55,541 nt of DNA. Origin: Solirubrobacterales bacterium (GTDB taxonomy: Bacteria > Actinomycetota > Thermoleophilia > Solirubrobacterales > 70-9). A model generated the notes under the pieces. It was given only the letters and a program-made list of their open reading frames with translations, searched no databases and was not told the DNA's origin. The position numbers and the translations under genes were made by a program. Every line of letters begins with the position of its first letter. Positions within the stretch are counted from its first letter, which is position 1. Below, piece after piece: positions 5,305-13,881 of this stretch. The stretch covers positions 1 through 55,541 of the forward strand of contig JANWHD010000031.1 of the NCBI GenBank assembly GCA_025450585.1, given 5' to 3'.

Positions 5305-8300
5305 TCAGCGGGGGGCCGGGCGGTGGGAGTGGGTGGGGCCACCGGCCCCACCCACTCCGCCGCGCTCGGTGCCGGCGATCAGCTCGTCGGGTGCCACATC
5401 CTCCGGGACGAAGCCCGACTTCATGCCGAAGTAGACAGCCTGGGGGTGGTGGGCGACGATCGCGACCGTCGACTGCTCGGGCATCACGGCGTAGCCGCCG
5501 GAGAGGGTCATCCCGATCTGCTCGAGGTCGAGCAGGCGCCAGACCTTCTCGTGCTCGGACTGGTCGGGGCAGGCGGGGTAGCCCCAGGAGTAGCGGCGGC
5601 CCTGGTCGAGCGGTATGGCGAGGTCGCGGCGGACCTCGGAGTGCAGCCACTCGGCCAGTCCCTCCGCCGCCTGCACGCCGAGGCCGTGGACGAAGAGCTG
5701 CTCTGCGAACTCGCCTTCCCGCTCGAGGCGCTCGATCAGCTCGGTCACCTCGGGCCCGACGGTTACGCCCTGCAGGGCGACGACGTCGCGTTCGCCGGAC
5801 TCCAACGGGCGGAAGAAGTCCGCCAGGCAGATCCGGTCGTGCTTGGGCTGGCGCGGGAAGGCGAGCCGCTCGAGCTCCCGATCGGCGTCCTCTGGATCGA
5901 AGACGACCAGCTCGTTGCCGTCGGCCGCCGCCGGGAAGTACCCGAGCCTGGCCCGTGGGTGAAGGTAGCCCTGCTCGCCCCACATGCGCTCGAGGCGGGG
6001 CGCGAAGCCCTCCTCGCCGTCGGCTCCCTCGACCAGCTGCCGCCAGGCTTCGCCCTTCACCCCGCGCCCGCCCCAGTGCAGCTTGAAGAGCACGTGGCGG
6101 TCGAGGTGGGGAAAGACCTCGTCGAGGTCGATCTCGACCTCGCGCACGCCCCAGAAGGGCGGCTCGGGGACCGGCACATCGGTGCGGGCCGCTGAGCGGA
6201 CGCTCGTGTCGGTGGTCGGCGGTCCGTCGTCGGCCTTCGCCGGCTTCTCGCGCAGCTCCTGTGCCTCGGTGCGGATCCGCGTGACCAGCGCCTCGCGCGC
6301 CTCCTGGTCGACCAGCGCGTCCATCGTGTCCAGTCCCTGGAAAGCGTCCTTGCAGTAGAAGACGCCCGGTCCGTAGACCTCGTCGGATTCCTTGCCCTGC
6401 GGGTAGAGCGTGCGGCGGCCGAAGTCGCGGTTGATCGCCGCGCCTCCGATCAGCACCGGGAAGGCGAGCCCGCGCTGATGCAGCTCCTGCACGCAGATCG
6501 GCATCTGCTTCGAGGTCGAGACGAGCAGGGCAGAGAGGCCGATCGCGTCGGCCTCGTTCTCGACCGCGGCCTCGATTATCGCGTCGACCGGGACCTGCTT
6601 GCCGAGGTCGATCACCGTATAACCGTTATTGGTCAAAATCGTATTTACCAGCGACTTGCCGATGTCGTGCACGTCGCCGAAGACGGTGGCAATCACCACC
6701 TTGCCCTTGGTGTGACCGTCGATCCGGTCGAGGTAGTTCTCGAGCCGCGCCACGGCGCGCTTCATCGCTTCGGCCGACTGCAGGACGAAGGGCAGGATCA
6801 GTTCGCCGGCGCCGAACTTGTCGCCGACCTCCTTCATCGCCGGCAGCAGGACCTCGTTCAGCGTCGGCACGGCGCCGATCTTCTCGACCGAGCGGTCGAT
6901 CCAGGCCTCGACCCCGTCCTTCTTGCGGCGCAGGATATGCCAGTGCAGGGCCTCCTCGGGCTCCATCCCCTCGGTCGGGTCGCCCGCCTCCTCGGCGGCC
7001 TCCTCGCCCTTGGACTCGAAGTGGGCGATGAACCGCTCCAGCGCATCCTCGCGGCGGTTGAAGACGAGGTCGTCGGTCAGCTCGCGCTCCTCGGTGGAGA
7101 TCTCCGAGTAGGGGGTGATGTGGTTAGGGTTGACCATCGCCAGGTCGAGCCCGGCCTCGACGCAGTGGTGCAGAAAGACCGAGTTGAGCACGGCGCGCGC
7201 CGGCGGTGAGACGCCGAAGGAGACGTTGGAGACCCCAAGCGAAGTCTTGACGCCCGGCAGCTCGGCCTTGATCCGGCGGATGCCCTCGATCGTCTCGACC
7301 GCAGAGGGCCTCCACTCCTCATCACCCGTCGTAAGCGTGAAGGTGAGCGCGTCGAAGATCAGCGCCTCGGGATCGAGGCCGTGGTCCTCGCAGGCGAGGT
7401 CGCGGATACGCTCGGCGACCTCGACCTTGCGCTCGGCCGTCTTCGCCATCCCGACCTCGTCGATCGTCAGCGCGATCAGAGCGGCGCCGTGAGCCTTGGC
7501 GATCGGCACGACGACATCGGCCTTCTCGCGGCCGGCCTCGAGGTTGATCGAGTTGACGATCGCCCGCCCCGGGATCTGTTCCAGCGCCCCTCGGATCACC
7601 TCCGGCTCGGTGGAGTCGACCTGGATCGGCGCCGGCTGGGTCAGTGAGATCCGCTTCGCCACCGCCGCCATCTGCTCGTCCTCGTCGGAGCGCTCGGTCA
7701 GCGCCACGCAGACGTCGAGCACGTGGGCGCCGCCCTCGACCTGGTCCTCGGCGACCTGCACCAGGCCGTCGTAGTCGTCGGCGAGCAGAAGCTCCTTCGC
7801 CTTGCGTGAGCCCTGCGAGTTGACCCGCTCGCCGACCAGGGTCGGCCGCGGTTCCTGGACCAGAGGGGTGGAGGTCATCATCGAGGAGAGCTGGGGGGCC
7901 CCCGGGGCCGGGCGCTCGCCGGGCACGCGCCCATCGACCCGCTCGCGGATCGCCGCGACGTGTGCCGGCGTCGTGCCGCAGCAGCCGCCGACGATGCCGA
8001 CGCCGTAGCGCTCGACGAACTCGCCCAGGGTGGCGGCGAGCGGCTCGGGCTCTTCGGGGAAGATCGTCTCGCCGTCCGGTCCCTGCAGCGGCAGGCCGGC
8101 ATTGGGGATGCAGTGCACCGGCAGCGGGCTGTACTCACCGAGGTAGCGGATCGCGTCGCGCATGTCCTCCGGCCCGGTTGAGCAGTTGAGCCCGATGACG
8201 TCGACGTCGAGTGCCGCAAGCGTCGTCAGCACCGCCTGGATGTCGGTGCCGAGCAGCATCTTGCCGCCCTGTGGCAGGAGCGAGACGCTGGTCTGGATCG

Positions 8301-8856
8301 GCAGCCTGCGGCCGGTGGCGGCGAACGCCTCGCGGGCGCCGAAGATCGCCGCCTTCACCTCGAGGATGTCCTGCGCGGTCTCGACGATGATCAGGTCGGC
8401 TCCGCCTTCGACCAGGCCGCGCGCCTGCTCGGCGAATACCTCGACCAGGCGGGCAAACGAGATGTCGCCCAGCGTCGGATCCGTGGAGGCGGGGAGGAAC
8501 CCGGTCGGCCCGATCGAGCCGGCGACGAAGCGGTCGGGCCCCGCCGCCTTGCGGGCGATCTCGGCTGCTCTGACGTTGATCTCCGGCGTGTGCTCGCCCA
8601 GGCCCCACTCTTCGAGCTTCAGCCGCGAACCCTGGAAGGTGTCGGTCTCGACCACCTCGGCGCCGGCGTCCAGCATTGATGCGTGCACGCCCTCGATCAC
8701 GTCGGGACGGTTCAGCACCAGCGCCTCGTGGCACTTGCCCTCGAGGCCGCCGTAGTCCTCCCGGGTCAGCTCGAACTGCTCCAGGGTCGCGCCCATGCCG
8801 CCGTCGAAGACGACGACGCGCTCACGCGTAGCGGCTATGAAGTCACGCTCGGCCAT
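5305..8856 (-). CDS. metH: Methionine synthase, cobalamin-dependent
   Basis: Transfers a methyl group from methyltetrahydrofolate to homocysteine through cobalamin, in the cytoplasm. The 1183 aa show all four modules. A homocysteine domain (about 1-305) has Zn ligands Cys225 (GLNCSTG) and Cys292-Cys293 (GGCCGTTPAH). A pterin domain spans about 335-590 (ERVNSQGSRK, VDSTEP, NPNHITPY). A cap plus B12 domain spans about 640-870, with GDVHDIGKS and lower-ligand His730. A reactivation domain follows (about 900-1165) with the AdoMet motif RRYSWGYPACPD near 1087-1098. The last 20 or so residues are an extra Gly/His/Pro-rich tail. The ATG start is 48 bp after an aldehyde dehydrogenase, leaving no room for a B12 riboswitch. 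Confidence 0.97.
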   Translation of the reverse strand: MAERDFIAATRERVVVFDGGMGATLEQFELTREDYGGLEGKCHEALVLNRPDVIEGVHASMLDAGAEVVETDTFQGSRLKLEEWGLGEHTPEINVRAAEIARKAAGPDRFVAGSIGPTGFLPASTDPTLGDISFARLVEVFAEQARGLVEGGADLIIVETAQDILEVKAAIFGAREAFAATGRRLPIQTSVSLLPQGGKMLLGTDIQAVLTTLAALDVDVIGLNCSTGPEDMRDAIRYLGEYSPLPVHCIPNAGLPLQGPDGETIFPEEPEPLAATLGEFVERYGVGIVGGCCGTTPAHVAAIRERVDGRVPGERPAPGAPQLSSMMTSTPLVQEPRPTLVGERVNSQGSRKAKELLLADDYDGLVQVAEDQVEGGAHVLDVCVALTERSDEDEQMAAVAKRISLTQPAPIQVDSTEPEVIRGALEQIPGRAIVNSINLEAGREKADVVVPIAKAHGAALIALTIDEVGMAKTAERKVEVAERIRDLACEDHGLDPEALIFDALTFTLTTGDEEWRPSAVETIEGIRRIKAELPGVKTSLGVSNVSFGVSPPARAVLNSVFLHHCVEAGLDLAMVNPNHITPYSEISTEERELTDDLVFNRREDALERFIAHFESKGEEAAEEAGDPTEGMEPEEALHWHILRRKKDGVEAWIDRSVEKIGAVPTLNEVLLPAMKEVGDKFGAGELILPFVLQSAEAMKRAVARLENYLDRIDGHTKGKVVIATVFGDVHDIGKSLVNTILTNNGYTVIDLGKQVPVDAIIEAAVENEADAIGLSALLVSTSKQMPICVQELHQRGLAFPVLIGGAAINRDFGRRTLYPQGKESDEVYGPGVFYCKDAFQGLDTMDALVDQEAREALVTRIRTEAQELREKPAKADDGPPTTDTSVRSAARTDVPVPEPPFWGVREVEIDLDEVFPHLDRHVLFKLHWGGRGVKGEAWRQLVEGADGEEGFAPRLERMWGEQGYLHPRARLGYFPAAADGNELVVFDPEDADRELERLAFPRQPKHDRICLADFFRPLESGERDVVALQGVTVGPEVTELIERLEREGEFAEQLFVHGLGVQAAEGLAEWLHSEVRRDLAIPLDQGRRYSWGYPACPDQSEHEKVWRLLDLEQIGMTLSGGYAVMPEQSTVAIVAHHPQAVYFGMKSGFVPEDVAPDELIAGTERGGVGGAGGPTHSHRPAPR
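5327..5357 (-). other. 14-bp perfect hairpin inside the 3' end of metH
   Basis: Bases 5327-5340 pair perfectly with 5344-5357 around a 3-nt loop. It lies in the codons for the Gly-rich tail (GGVGGAGGPTHS) just before the metH stop. This looks like a terminator hairpin that has become coding through loss of an earlier stop, or a stem tolerated in an unstructured tail. Confidence 0.4.
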
Positions 8857-8904
8857 GGTTCAAAGAGGCTACCGGGGAGGCCGAATTCCCCTGCAGCCTC
8901 GGTC

Positions 8905-10485
8905 TCAGCCGCGCAAGCCCAGGCGGCGCTTCAGGTCGCGGGCGTTGAACGCCTGGGCGATGCGGTCGATCATGCCGCGACGGGTCTTGGTGTACGGGAA
9001 CCAGGTCGCCTCCCGCTTGCCGCCGAAGCGGGTGATCACGACCGACTCGGTGCGGCAGTACTTCTTGATCCCCGGCTCGCCGTGGCGGTAGCCGATCCCC
9101 GACTGCTTCCAGCCGCCCATCGGCACGTCCATTGCCGCGTAGTTGACCAGCACGTCGTTGACGTTGACCGCGCCGCACTCGACCCGCCGCGCGACCCGCT
9201 CGGCCCGCTCCTTCTCGCCGAAGACCGAGCCGGAGAGGCCGTAACGGCTGTCGTTCGCCAGCTGCAGCGCCTCCTCGGCGTCGCGCACCTTCATCACGCC
9301 CACGACCGGGCCGAAGGTCTCGTCGCGCATCACCTTCATCGAGTGGTCGACGTCGACCAGCACGGTTGGCTCGAAGTAGTCGCCGGGCCCCGGTACGCGC
9401 TTGCCCCCGGTCAGCGCCTTCCCCCCGCTGGCCAGCGCGTCGCTGACGTGGTCCTCGACGATTGCGGTCTGGTTGGGGGAGGTCATCGCGCCGACCTCCT
9501 TGCCGAAGCCCTTGCCGTCGGCACCCTGGCGCAGCTCGGCGACCGCTGCGGTCAGCTTGGCGACGAAGCTGTCGTAGGCGGGCTCCTCGACGTAGATCCG
9601 CTCCACCGACATGCAGATCTGGCCCGAGTTCATCATCCCGCCCCACGCCGCGGCGTTCGCCGCCCGGTCGAGGTCGGCGTCGGCGAGGACGATCATCGGG
9701 TCCTTGCCGCCGAGCTCGAGGCTGACCGGGGTCAGCGTCTCGGCCGCCCGCGCCATCACCTTGCGCCCAGTGCGGTCCGAGCCGGTGAACTGGACGAAGT
9801 CGACCTCGTCGACCAGTGCCCCGCCGGTCTCGCCGATTCCCTGCACGCAGTCGAAGACGTCGGGCCCGCCGATCTCCTCCTTCCAGGCCTTCACGACCTC
9901 GGCCAGGCCGAGGGGGGTGAACTCGGAGGGCTTGACCACGACCGCGGCGCCGGCCTGCATCGCCGGGATCGCGTCGCCGAGGGCGAGGATCAGGGGGAAG
10001 TTCCAGGGGCTGATGATGCCGACCACGGGGTGGGGCCGGTACTGCACGCGCAGCTTCTTCGCCGCCAGCAGCGGCGTGTGCGGCCGGACGGCCTCCTCAC
10101 CGATGAACTGGGCTGCCTTGGAACCGTAGAAGTTGATCAGGTCGGCGAGGTAGACCGGCTCGCCCGAGGCGTCGGCGCGGACCTTGCCGGTCTCGGCCTG
10201 CATCGTGTCGATGACGCGGTCGGTGTTGTCGAGCAGCCAGTCGCGCAGCTTGGAGAGCCAGCGGTAGCGGCCCTCGATCCCGATCGCCTCCCACTCGGCC
10301 TGGTTGGCGCGCACCCGCGCGACCGTCTCGGCGACCTTCTCGGGCGAGTCGACCGGGACGGTGGCGATCAGGCCGCCGGTCGCCGGGTTGTGGACCTCGA
10401 TCGCAGCATCCGGCTCCGCGGCCCGGGCCGCTCCGTTAGATGCCCCTGTCGCCTCGCCGCTCTTCTCAGCAGTGCCGCTCTCCAC
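8905..10485 (-). CDS. NAD(P)+-dependent aldehyde dehydrogenase
   Basis: Oxidises an aldehyde to the acid. 526 aa of the ALDH superfamily, with the oxyanion Asn motif PWNFP (161-164), the general base Glu257 in LELGGKDP and the nucleophile Cys291 in NSGQICMSVE. A 25-residue Ala-rich N-terminal extension precedes the fold. The C-terminal region (KKYCRTESVVITRFGGKR and onward) carries a basic tail, unlike the shorter succinate-semialdehyde enzymes it otherwise resembles. The GTG start at 10485 has a GGAAGGGAG ribosome-binding site. A 16-bp palindrome lies 22 bp upstream and resembles sites before the acyl-CoA dehydrogenase and P450 genes, suggesting a fatty aldehyde substrate. The substrate is inference. 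Confidence 0.92.
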   Translation of the reverse strand: MESGTAEKSGEATGASNGAARAAEPDAAIEVHNPATGGLIATVPVDSPEKVAETVARVRANQAEWEAIGIEGRYRWLSKLRDWLLDNTDRVIDTMQAETGKVRADASGEPVYLADLINFYGSKAAQFIGEEAVRPHTPLLAAKKLRVQYRPHPVVGIISPWNFPLILALGDAIPAMQAGAAVVVKPSEFTPLGLAEVVKAWKEEIGGPDVFDCVQGIGETGGALVDEVDFVQFTGSDRTGRKVMARAAETLTPVSLELGGKDPMIVLADADLDRAANAAAWGGMMNSGQICMSVERIYVEEPAYDSFVAKLTAAVAELRQGADGKGFGKEVGAMTSPNQTAIVEDHVSDALASGGKALTGGKRVPGPGDYFEPTVLVDVDHSMKVMRDETFGPVVGVMKVRDAEEALQLANDSRYGLSGSVFGEKERAERVARRVECGAVNVNDVLVNYAAMDVPMGGWKQSGIGYRHGEPGIKKYCRTESVVITRFGGKREATWFPYTKTRRGMIDRIAQAFNARDLKRRLGLRG

Positions 10486-10507
10486 TGGGAACTCCCTTCC
10501 TCGGACC

Positions 10508-10523
10508 TTGGCTGGTTGGCCAA
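10508..10523 (-). promoter_or_regulatory. Candidate operator upstream of the aldehyde dehydrogenase
   Basis: On the minus strand the site reads TTGGCCAACCAGCCAA, an inverted repeat of TTGGC/GCCAA with a 6-nt centre; the arms extend to 6 bp at 10507-10524. It matches the site before the P450 (52507-52522) at 13 of 16 positions. With the acyl-CoA dehydrogenase site it fits TTGRCYNNNCAGYCAA. Confidence 0.5.
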
Positions 10524-10540
10524 GATTACTCTCTGCGAGG

Positions 10541-11092
10541 TTACGAGCAGCCGCGCAAGCCGTACGCCGCGGTCAGCGGGGGTGTTTCCTTGAAGTTTCC
10601 CTGGGCTTCGAGGAAGGCTGTGTTGAAGGCTTCGGGGTCTTCGACCGCTTCGTCGATCCCCTTCTGCACGGCTTCGAGGTAGGCGGCGATCTCCTGCTCG
10701 TCCCCGCTCGGTGCGCCGAGCGCGCTGATTTCGTCGATCTGCGTTTGGTAGATCTTCGCGAAATCGTCTTCGTAGAATTCGAATTCGAGGGGAGTTTCCG
10801 TGGGTTTACGCGGGTTGTCGCCGGATTCTTCGAAGACTTTCCCCAGCTGCGTTTGGAACTTTTCCGTGGCCCGTCTGCAGATCGGTTCCACCTTTTTGAT
10901 GAACGCCGCTTTCGAGAGCGATCCGGTATCGACGGTTATCTCCTCGGTGCTGCCGCCGGATGAGCCGGTCGCCGAGTCGTCGTCGCTGTCGCCGCAACCC
11001 GCCGCGAGCAGGAGCGCAAAGGCGGTCGCCGCAATGACGAAGACACCTCGTATGATCAAGAAATTCCCCCGCATTCGGCCGCAGCATAGCAT
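10541..11092 (-). CDS. Putative lipoprotein, function unknown
   Basis: 183 aa. An N-terminal hydrophobic segment ends in the lipobox LLAAGC, followed by an Asp/Ser/Gly-rich linker (GDSDDDSATGSSGGS), so the mature protein should be lipid-anchored on the outer face of the membrane. The rest is charged and probably helical, with two cysteines (PICRRA and the C-terminal RGCS) that could pair. Solirubrobacterales and other actinobacteria have many small lipoproteins of this type with no known role. An internal Met at residue 7 (MRGNF) is an equally good start. It is co-directional with the aldehyde dehydrogenase, 55 bp upstream. Confidence 0.75.
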   Translation of the reverse strand: MLCCGRMRGNFLIIRGVFVIAATAFALLLAAGCGDSDDDSATGSSGGSTEEITVDTGSLSKAAFIKKVEPICRRATEKFQTQLGKVFEESGDNPRKPTETPLEFEFYEDDFAKIYQTQIDEISALGAPSGDEQEIAAYLEAVQKGIDEAVEDPEAFNTAFLEAQGNFKETPPLTAAYGLRGCS

Positions 11093-11110
11093 GGGGATTG
11101 AGGAGGGTGC

Positions 11111-12301
11111 TCAGCGTGGAACGAGCCTGTAGACCGGCCCTTCTATAGAGGCCACGTAGAGGCGCCCGCGACCGTCTTCGCCGAACGTGGAGGGGGTGTC
11201 CACGGCGAGGCCGAGGCGGCGGTCGTGGCTGGCTCGCCGCGGGTGGGGGACGAGGCTGCGCAGCTTGCCCGAGCAGAGGTCGGCGTAGACGTAGCGACCG
11301 CGCAACGAGGGCAGGCGGCGGTCGTGGGAGACGTAGCCGCCGATGATCGTGCAGCTGCCGCCGTCGCGGCCGTGGTCGTAGCCCATTATCGGTTTCACCG
11401 TGCCACCCGGGTCGGGGGTGTTCCCGTCCGCTTCGGTGTAGGGGGCGAAGCCCTCGAAGGCGTCCCAGCCGAAATTGGCGCCGCCGGCGGCTCCCACGGT
11501 CGTGTAGTCGAGCTCCTCGAAGCGGCTCTGGCCGACGTCGGCGATCGCGATCCGCGGCCGCCCGAGCGTCGTCGTCGTGTCGAAGGAAAAGCGGTAGGGG
11601 TTGCGCAGCCCGTAGCTGTAGATCTCGTCGCGGCCCGCCCTGCCCGCGAAGGGGTTGCTGGACGGGACCGAGTAGGGCCGCCCGCTGGAGGGTCGCGGGT
11701 CGATGCGCAGCAGCTTGCCCAGCAGGCTGTCGGTGTTCTGCGCGTTGTTGGGCGGGTCGCCGCCGGAGCCGCCGTCCCCCGTGCCGAGGTAGAGCAGCTC
11801 GCCCAGGAACTGGAGCTGGCCACCGTTGTGGTTCGCGTTGACCGGGTGCGGAACCACGATCACCGTGCGACGGGAACCGCGAGCGGCGCGTGTCGCGCCG
11901 CGGCGGCGGAACTCGTCGACGCGGATGTTGCCGTCGTTGTCCGTGTAATAGACGTAGAAGCGCCGGCTCTGCCGGTAGTCGGGTGGAAAGGCGACCGAGA
12001 GCAGCCCGCGCTCGCCGCCGTCATAGCCGACCAGCCCCCTGATGTCGAGGAACGGGTGGGCCTGGTGCCGGCCCTCGCGCATGACCTCGACCCGGCCCTC
12101 CTGCTCGGTGACGAAGAGCAGCCTCGGGAAGCCGGGCGCCGCCGCGACGAAGGTAGGGCTGTCAAAGCTGCCGACCTGCTTCAGGGCGACCCCGCCGCCG
12201 GACCGCCGTTCGGCGTCGGGCTGCTGGGGTTGCTGTGCCGATCCGCACGCCGGCAGGGCGAGCAGGGCGAGGGCGGCCGCGGCGAGGGCGGCCAGCCTCA
12301 C
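11111..12301 (-). CDS. PQQ-type soluble sugar (glucose/sorbosone) dehydrogenase, lipoprotein-anchored
   Basis: 396 aa. GTG start at 12301 overlaps the stop of the upstream lipoprotein gene by 4 nt (GTGA), so the two are translationally coupled. The lipobox LALPAC follows a short signal. Family blocks are VGSFDSPTFVAAAPG, LLFVTEQEGRVEVM, GGERGLLSVAFPPDY, HNGGQLQF, LYLGTGDGGSGGDPPNNAQ, LLGKLLRIDPRP, EIYSYGLRNPYRFSFD and IADVGQSRFEELDY. These mark the six-bladed propeller family (GSDH/aldose sugar dehydrogenase), which oxidises sugars with PQQ and Ca2+. Whether this organism makes PQQ is not visible here; some family members act without it. Confidence 0.88.
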   Translation of the reverse strand: MRLAALAAAALALLALPACGSAQQPQQPDAERRSGGGVALKQVGSFDSPTFVAAAPGFPRLLFVTEQEGRVEVMREGRHQAHPFLDIRGLVGYDGGERGLLSVAFPPDYRQSRRFYVYYTDNDGNIRVDEFRRRGATRAARGSRRTVIVVPHPVNANHNGGQLQFLGELLYLGTGDGGSGGDPPNNAQNTDSLLGKLLRIDPRPSSGRPYSVPSSNPFAGRAGRDEIYSYGLRNPYRFSFDTTTTLGRPRIAIADVGQSRFEELDYTTVGAAGGANFGWDAFEGFAPYTEADGNTPDPGGTVKPIMGYDHGRDGGSCTIIGGYVSHDRRLPSLRGRYVYADLCSGKLRSLVPHPRRASHDRRLGLAVDTPSTFGEDGRGRLYVASIEGPVYRLVPR

Positions 12302-13002
12302 TTCTCGACGACCTCGCCGGAGTCGGTGACGACCTTGTCCGGGGTCGCCGAGACGATCCGCGCCCCGATCGACCCGCCGGGTTCGCTGCCGCCCTCGGTG
12401 ACCGCCTTGGCCTGGCCGCCGAGGCCGGCGTCGACGACGAAGCGGAGCACGTAGCGGCCGGTTCTGACCGCGCTCAGCTTCCAGACCACGTTGGCGGTCG
12501 CGCCCGGCTTCAGCTCGCCGAAGGCGAATGTCTTCGGGTTGGAGGTGCCCGCCCCGCCCGGTTCGGAGGACCCGGCGAATTTCGGGTACCTGAGGGCGAG
12601 CACCCAGACGGGACGATCCGGCTGGGCGAGTTCGGGCTGGGGGTCGCGGATCCCGAAGGGCAGGGTGGACGCCTGGCCCTCCCGGCCCGCGATCGAGATC
12701 GACACGGCCAGGGCCGGGACCGCCTTGCGCCCGGTGTTGCGGATGCCGAGCCGTAGCAGCGAGGTCTGGCCGAGGACCTGGCGCGCCGGGAAATCGGCGG
12801 AGACCACCTCGACCGTGTACTTCCCGGCGGGCTCGTTCGCGTCGGAGGATTCGTCGTCTCCGCAGGCGCCGGCCGAGATCGCAAGCGCGGCAACGGCGCA
12901 GGCCACGATCGCTGCCCGCAAGCGGGAATGCGATGCCTGTATGAGATGCCCCCCCACAGCGGCCGGAACATAGCACGGGAGTTGGCCGCTCCCGGCTCGC
13001 AT
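12298..13002 (-). CDS. Putative lipoprotein coupled to the sugar dehydrogenase
   Basis: 234 aa. The hydrophobic segment ALAISAGAC is a lipobox. The mature part (YTVEVVSADFPARQVLGQTS, IRNTGRKAVPALAVSI, and later FGELKPGATANVVWKLSAV) reads like a beta-sandwich of the CARDB type. The ATG start at 13002 has AAAGGGA 5 nt upstream but gives a long preamble before the hydrophobic core; GTG 12957 or TTG 12921 are alternatives. The 4-nt overlap with the downstream sugar dehydrogenase suggests a shared surface function, perhaps a partner or electron-transfer scaffold. It diverges from the YrbE-type permease gene on the plus strand. Confidence 0.75.
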   Translation of the reverse strand: MRAGSGQLPCYVPAAVGGHLIQASHSRLRAAIVACAVAALAISAGACGDDESSDANEPAGKYTVEVVSADFPARQVLGQTSLLRLGIRNTGRKAVPALAVSISIAGREGQASTLPFGIRDPQPELAQPDRPVWVLALRYPKFAGSSEPGGAGTSNPKTFAFGELKPGATANVVWKLSAVRTGRYVLRFVVDAGLGGQAKAVTEGGSEPGGSIGARIVSATPDKVVTDSGEVVEK

Positions 13003-13074
13003 CCGTGTCCCTTTAGCCCGAACTCAACAGTGCCCACCGGCACATCCCATAGACTCGTTCGCAGGAGGAGAATG

Positions 13075-13881
13075 ATGGTCGGATCCGCTGTAAACAGGGC
13101 ATTCCTGCCCGCCAAGTCGCTGTTCGAACAGGTCGGGGACATGATGATCCTCACTGCCCGCACGCTCGTCTCCGCGGTCAAACCCCCCTACCCCTACGGC
13201 GAGGAGTTCATCGGCCAGTTCCTCTTCGCCCTCCAGCTCTGCTGGTTCCCGCTGCTGGTCTCCACCGTGGCCTTCGGCTTCGGCGCACCGGGCCTGCAGG
13301 CGGCCAACTTCCTCTCTCTCTTCGGCGCGCTCGACCGGCTTGGCGGCTTCTTCGTCCTCGCCTCGATCCGGGAGTTCGCCCCCTTCGTCACGGCCGTCGT
13401 CGTCGCCGGCGTCGCCGGCACCGCGATCACCGCCGACCTCGGCGCCCGCAAGATCCGCGAGGAGCTCGACGCCCTGCAGGTGCTCGGCGTCGACCCGATC
13501 AAGAACCTGGTCGTGCCCCGCTTCCTCGCCCTGATGCTGATCACCGGCCTGCTCGACATCTACGCCCTGGTCTTCGGGATCAGCGGCGGCATCATCACCG
13601 AGCTCCTCTACAAGCAGCCGCTCGGCGGTTTCCTCGCCACCCTCTTCTCCAACGCCTCGGTCACCGACCTCTGGGGCTCGGTGATCAAGTGCACGCTGTT
13701 CGGCGCGATCATCGCCGTCGTCTGCTCCTACAAGGGGATGACCGCGTCCGGCGGCGCGGCGGGCGTCGGCCGCGCTGTCAACCAGGCGGTCGTGATCTCC
13801 TTCATGGGCGTCTTCGCCTTCAACTACGCCTTCACCCAGACCCTGCTCGCCACCAACCCGGAGCTGCAGACGATCCGATGA
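13075..13881 (+). CDS. MlaE/YrbE-family ABC permease, first subunit
   Basis: About 268 aa, several membrane segments. It carries the MlaE family signature ADLGARKIREELDALQVLGV, the cytoplasmic coupling helix, and the motif GMTASGGAAGVGRAVNQAVV near the C-terminus. This family forms the permease of Mla/Mce lipid or sterol transport systems. AGGAGG at 13063-13068 is 6 nt before ATG 13075; ATG 13072 directly precedes it. The gene overlaps the next permease by ATGA, and the pair plus the ATPase form one operon. Permeases are usually found as such a pair in actinobacterial mce loci. The divergent neighbour is a lipoprotein gene. Confidence 0.9.
   Translation: MVGSAVNRAFLPAKSLFEQVGDMMILTARTLVSAVKPPYPYGEEFIGQFLFALQLCWFPLLVSTVAFGFGAPGLQAANFLSLFGALDRLGGFFVLASIREFAPFVTAVVVAGVAGTAITADLGARKIREELDALQVLGVDPIKNLVVPRFLALMLITGLLDIYALVFGISGGIITELLYKQPLGGFLATLFSNASVTDLWGSVIKCTLFGAIIAVVCSYKGMTASGGAAGVGRAVNQAVVISFMGVFAFNYAFTQTLLATNPELQTIR

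Noticed and set aside
8857..8904. Cobalamin or SAM riboswitch upstream of metH
   Set aside because: Only 48 bp separate metH from the upstream gene, too short for either class.
8683..10593. Long open frame (about 636 codons) on the plus strand
   Set aside because: It is opposite metH and the aldehyde dehydrogenase; its composition (runs of Arg, Gly, His, Leu) is that of an antisense shadow in GC-rich DNA.
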